Made by a program: the position numbers and the translations under genes | NCBI RefSeq assembly: GCF_000364445.2 | Contig: NZ_CP043538.1 | Coordinates: 6,157,447-6,221,446 of the forward strand | Direction of reading: 5' to 3' | From: Methylobacterium mesophilicum SR1.6/6 | GTDB taxonomy: Bacteria; Pseudomonadota; Alphaproteobacteria; Rhizobiales; Beijerinckiaceae | DNA length: 64,000 nucleotides | The notes under the pieces: generated by a model | Seen by the model: the letters and a program-made list of their open reading frames with translations, nothing else | What the model was told of the DNA's origin: nothing | Database searches by the model: none | Part shown: positions 60,761 to 64,000 of the stretch, piece after piece | Position numbering within the stretch: position 1 is the stretch's first letter | Layout of the letters: every line of letters starts with the position of its first letter

Positions 60761-61615
60761 ATGAACAAATTGGTCAGGAACAAGTCCGCGAAGGCTGGGC
60801 GGCCGAAGCGGGAGCGGGCGCGGCCGGACGCCCTTCCGGCGGAGGCGCGACGCCTGCTGGCGCGGCTGGGGGAGGTGGAGGCGTATGCGCGGCCCGATCC
60901 CCTGGTGGAGGAGGCCCTGGTGATCCGGCGCGGCGGAGACGGGATCTCGGTGGGCGGCGGCCGCTTCGCCATGGCCTCCGGCCGCAACCTCGCGGCGGCC
61001 GACCTGGCAACCTGGGACTGCGCGGGAACGCGGCTGACGATCACCGCCGCCGGGCGGGCGCGACTGCGCCGGGACGCGGTCGGGGGCGACATGGCCTTCG
61101 CAGGGCAGCACCGCGATCTGACCATCGTGGAGGGGAGGGGGGAGGCGGGACCGGTCCTGCGCAACGCGGCGGAGAATCCGCTGGCCTGGATGGTGCGGCG
61201 GCGCGACCGGGACGGCGCGCCGCTGATCGACACGGCCTCCTTCGAGGCGGGGGAGCGGCTGCGCCGGGACATGAACGCCGCCGCGCTGCTGCCGCGGATG
61301 GGGTCTGAGTTCGGCGCCGTCCGGGTCGATGGCGGCGGACCGCGCGACCCGGCCTCGGCGGCGGACCACGTGATCGCGGCCCGGCAGCGGGTGCGCGGTG
61401 CGCTCGACGCGGTCGGGAGCGACCTGTCGGGCCTGCTGATCGACCTCTGCGGCTTCCTCAAGGGACTGGAGCGGATCGAGACCGAACGGCGCTGGCCGGC
61501 CCGTTCGGCGAAGGTCGTGGCGCGCATCGCCCTGGGACGGCTGGCCGAGCATTACGGCCTGGAGCGTGAGGCGACCGGGCCGGATAGCGGGCGCCTGCGC
61601 CTGTGGCGGGGGTGA
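60761..61615 (+). CDS. DUF6456 domain protein
   Basis: 284 residues. The basic N-terminus (RNKSAKAGRPKRERARP) and the C-terminal DUF6456 segment (NPLAWMVRRRDRDGAPLIDTASFEAGERLRRDMNAAALLPRMG ... VVARIALGRLAEHYGL, a helix-turn-helix-like end) match a family widespread in alphaproteobacteria without a well-proven role. DNA binding is likely from the charge and fold. Confidence 0.8.
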   Translation: MNKLVRNKSAKAGRPKRERARPDALPAEARRLLARLGEVEAYARPDPLVEEALVIRRGGDGISVGGGRFAMASGRNLAAADLATWDCAGTRLTITAAGRARLRRDAVGGDMAFAGQHRDLTIVEGRGEAGPVLRNAAENPLAWMVRRRDRDGAPLIDTASFEAGERLRRDMNAAALLPRMGSEFGAVRVDGGGPRDPASAADHVIAARQRVRGALDAVGSDLSGLLIDLCGFLKGLERIETERRWPARSAKVVARIALGRLAEHYGLEREATGPDSGRLRLWRG

Positions 61616-61904
61616 CGGCGGCGCGTCCGCCGGCTTCGCCTCCGTGGACGGTGCGAGGCCGACGATCGCGGTGGCGATCCGGGATCCGGAACCGTTTGGG
61701 CTCGACCGGTTGCAGAGGCGCACAACGTCCGCCTGCGATCCTCAGTCAAGCCGGCGGCCTTCGGCTGGCGTGACGGATCTTGAGCCGGACCGCCTCCGGG
61801 ATGGCGCCCCATCGAAGCGGAGGTTGCCCAGCCGATCGATACCCAGCGCCGACGCGCCGCCGGCCATCTGTCTCGGTTCGGACGAACCTCCGTCGCGCAG
61901 GAAC

Positions 61905-62234
61905 ATGGATGAGCGGCGACGCTTGCCGACAAGCCCCGACGGGCTCGGTGAGGAAGTGGCCTCGATGCTCGACGACCTCGCCGTTCAAGGCTCAGCCTTG
62001 ACGCTCGCCGTCACGTTGGTCTTCGCCGCGGGCGCCCTTGGGGTCCTGCGAACTTGGCACAGCCCGGACCAGTGCGCCGGCTTGTGCATCGTCCTGCTGG
62101 TGCTGATCCTGACGATGGCGGCGAGCGTGGTCATGTTCCGGCCCTTGCAGGCCGGTGATCTCGTCGAGGCGCGGGAGCGACGCGAACCGGACTGTCCCGC
62201 CGCGATGTTCTCGTGTTGGCGAGCGCCACCTTAA
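61905..62234 (+). CDS. Small membrane protein (109 aa)
   Basis: A soluble N-terminus of 30 residues, then two membrane helices (LTLAVTLVFAAGALGVL and CAGLCIVLLVLILTMAASVVMF) and a polar tail. It is convergent with the LOV kinase. The ribosome site is weak (GCAGGA). No family is recognised. Confidence 0.5.
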   Translation: MDERRRLPTSPDGLGEEVASMLDDLAVQGSALTLAVTLVFAAGALGVLRTWHSPDQCAGLCIVLLVLILTMAASVVMFRPLQAGDLVEARERREPDCPAAMFSCWRAPP

Positions 62235-62309
62235 CATATGACGCGCAGGGTTCCGCTTTGTGCTTGCGATGTTCCGATCGCGGGTTGCGCCACCGGGACC
62301 CGGCGTCGT

Positions 62310-63788
62310 TCAGGCCGGAATGGATCCGGTCATGTCCGGCAGGGGGGCTTCGACCGTGCAGACCAAGCCGCGCGGCCGGTAGTCGATGTCCGCCGTTCCG
62401 CCGAGTTCGGCGGCGAGTGCCCGCTCGATCATCCGAGAGCCGAACCCCTTGCGCTGCGGCAGCGCGACCGGTGGGCCGCCGAGTTCCTCCCAGCGCACCA
62501 GCAGCCGCTCCGGTTGCGCATCGCCGACGACGTCCCAGCTGAGATCGATCCGGCCCGCGCGGCTGGACAGGGCGCCGTACTTGACCGCGTTGGTCGCCAG
62601 TTCGTGCAGCGCCATCACGAAGGCCAGGGCCTGCCGGGGCGACAGCCTCACGTGCGGGCCGCCGATCTTGAAGCGCTTGCCATTTCTCTGGCGGAACGGT
62701 TGCAGAGCGCCCTCGGCGATCTCCGCCAGTGTCGCCCCTTCCCAGCTCTCGCGCGTCAGCACGTCGTGGGCGGTCGCCAGGGAGAGCAGCCGGGCGTCCA
62801 GTGTCGTCCGCGCATCGGCCAGCGATGCGGCATTGCTGAGGGTCTGGTGGGCGATGGATTGCATCGTCGCCATCGAGTTCTTGACCCGGTGATTCAGCTC
62901 GGCCGCCAACAGGGCCCGATGCTCCTCGCCGCGCTTGCGTTCCGTGATGTCGATCGACACGCCCGCCATGCTCAACGGTTGGCCGTCCACGTCGTAGAAC
63001 GTCTGCCCGCGGATCTGCAGCCACCGGACTTCGCCCTTGGGGGTCTGGATACGGTACTCGATGTCGTAGTCGGTGTGCTGGCTGATCGAGTCCTGCACGG
63101 CCGCCCGCATGCGCCCCTGGTCCTCCGGCACAATGCTCGCGATCAGATCCTCGTAGCCGAACGGGTCGTGGACATCCCGACCGAAATTCTCCTTGCAGAC
63201 GTCGGAGGCGACCAAGCGCATATCGGCCAGATCCAGCGTCCACGAGCCGAATCGGCCCGCCTTCATGATGAAACGCATGCGATCCTGGCTGCGCGTCAGA
63301 GCGAGGGTGCGGCGCTCGACCTCCTGCTCCAGGGCATCCCGGTCGCGCTGGACGCGGGCCAGCTTCTCGCGTTCAAGGGTCACATCGTACTGGGAGGCAA
63401 AGAAGAAGGTGAGCTGTCCGTCCTGATCGAACACCGGCGAGATCAGCAGCCGGTTCCAGAAGGTTTCACCACACTTCTTGTAATTCAGAAGTTCGAGCTC
63501 GATCGTCGTCCGACGTTCGATGGCATCCCGCAGCTTGTCGACATCCGCGCGTTGCGTCTCGGGCCCCTGCAGGAAACGGCAGTTCCGCCCGATCACTTCT
63601 GCGCGGGCGTATCCGGTCAGCTTGAAGAAGGCATCGTTGACGAAGACGATGGGATTGTCGGGCTTGTGAGGGTCTGTGATCAGCATCGGCATCCGTGTCG
63701 CCCGCACAGCGGCGGCGAACGGATCATGGCTGGCTTCGCGACGGCCGATCTCAGCGTCAATGCGGCTTTGTTCGAACCGATCCGGCAA
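62310..63788 (-). CDS. LOV-domain blue-light sensor histidine kinase (HWE family)
   Basis: 492 residues. LOV domain at about 20-130 with the photoactive Cys70 in GRNCRFLQGPETQ and GETFWNRLLISPVFDQDGQ; a helical linker; a PAS domain at about 165-285 (GSWTLDLADMRLVASDVCKENFGRDV, ending ITERKRGEEHRALL); HWE kinase domain with H300 in AELNHRVKNSMATMQSIAHQTL and W-E-E in VRWEELGGPPV; ATPase segment ALHELATNAVKYGALS. The start is TTG at 63788, with an in-frame stop only 33 bases upstream and no ATG before the LOV domain. It would phosphorylate a partner in the general stress response, whose response regulator is not in this window. Confidence 0.93.
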   Translation of the reverse strand: MPDRFEQSRIDAEIGRREASHDPFAAAVRATRMPMLITDPHKPDNPIVFVNDAFFKLTGYARAEVIGRNCRFLQGPETQRADVDKLRDAIERRTTIELELLNYKKCGETFWNRLLISPVFDQDGQLTFFFASQYDVTLEREKLARVQRDRDALEQEVERRTLALTRSQDRMRFIMKAGRFGSWTLDLADMRLVASDVCKENFGRDVHDPFGYEDLIASIVPEDQGRMRAAVQDSISQHTDYDIEYRIQTPKGEVRWLQIRGQTFYDVDGQPLSMAGVSIDITERKRGEEHRALLAAELNHRVKNSMATMQSIAHQTLSNAASLADARTTLDARLLSLATAHDVLTRESWEGATLAEIAEGALQPFRQRNGKRFKIGGPHVRLSPRQALAFVMALHELATNAVKYGALSSRAGRIDLSWDVVGDAQPERLLVRWEELGGPPVALPQRKGFGSRMIERALAAELGGTADIDYRPRGLVCTVEAPLPDMTGSIPA

Positions 63789-64000
63789 CGTTCTCTGCCG
63801 CCTTCCCTGCGACCCTTCTCAACGGCCGCCAACGACCGGCAAGGTCGAAATTCTAACATGGAGCAGGACTGACTGCCCAGAAGTGAATCCGCGTCACATT
63901 GCCGGTCGCCATCCCCCCATTGGTATAAGGCGCCGGATACGGCCGGATCAACAGCCGAGGCGAGGATCCCGGCCCTATCGGCCCGTCCGCGTTAGCGAGC

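Overview
The window is about 64 kb of very GC-rich DNA from an alphaproteobacterium, most likely Methylobacterium or a close relative. Pointers to this are the N-methylglutamate/glx gene set (mgsABC and gmaS homologues), a formamidase with a dedicated amide/urea-type ABC transporter, a LOV-HWE histidine kinase, a DUF6456 protein, a BKACE enzyme and strong G/C third-position bias. The genus is inferred from gene content, not from a marker comparison.

Layout. (1) 0-12.7 kb: molybdenum cofactor genes (mobB end, moeA), an avidin-like small protein, 5-formyltetrahydrofolate cyclo-ligase, a molybdopterin oxidoreductase, then a five-gene UrtABCDE-type ABC transporter ending in formamidase. (2) 12.9-24.3 kb: an orphan IS3-type OrfA, an XRE-cupin regulator, mgsABC-gmaS (also called glxBCD-glnT), and facing it a minus-strand operon of a monomeric sarcosine-oxidase-like flavoenzyme plus a polar amino-acid ABC transporter, with a divergent GlxA/AraC regulator. 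(3) 24.7-33.5 kb: a catabolic island with a cytosine-deaminase-like amidohydrolase, an amidase, a GntR/FCD regulator, a SnoaL-like protein and a branched-chain-type ABC transporter whose LivM, LivG and LivF parts are fused in one polypeptide. (4) 33.9-39.7 kb: a metallo-beta-lactamase-fold protein, a NarL-type two-component pair and a TonB-dependent receptor preceded by a cobalamin riboswitch. (5) 39.8-45.0 kb: a gene-poor accessory stretch with small proteins, a type IA topoisomerase, a frameshifted gene and an atypical receiver protein. (6) 45.2-64 kb: mainly housekeeping: tRNA-Gly(TCC), BKACE, aroQ, pyrE, pyrC, an amidase, ilvB-ilvH with a leader-peptide attenuator, a GST, a TetR regulator beside a perfect palindrome, ilvC, a PPOX-like flavoprotein, tam, a HAD hydrolase, trpS, an endonuclease III homologue, a DUF6456 protein and a LOV histidine kinase.

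How parts may work together. Regions 1 and 2 look like a C1-nitrogen scavenging zone. Formamide or short amides are imported and cleaved to ammonium and formate. Methylamine nitrogen could pass through gamma-glutamylmethylamide and N-methylglutamate. The usual four-subunit N-methylglutamate dehydrogenase is absent here, and a monomeric flavin oxidase with its own transporter stands in its place. Region 3 appears to import and hydrolyse an unidentified cyclic or linear amide under GntR control. Two families of dispersed palindromic repeats lie between genes. No CRISPR array, complete insertion sequence or prophage is visible.
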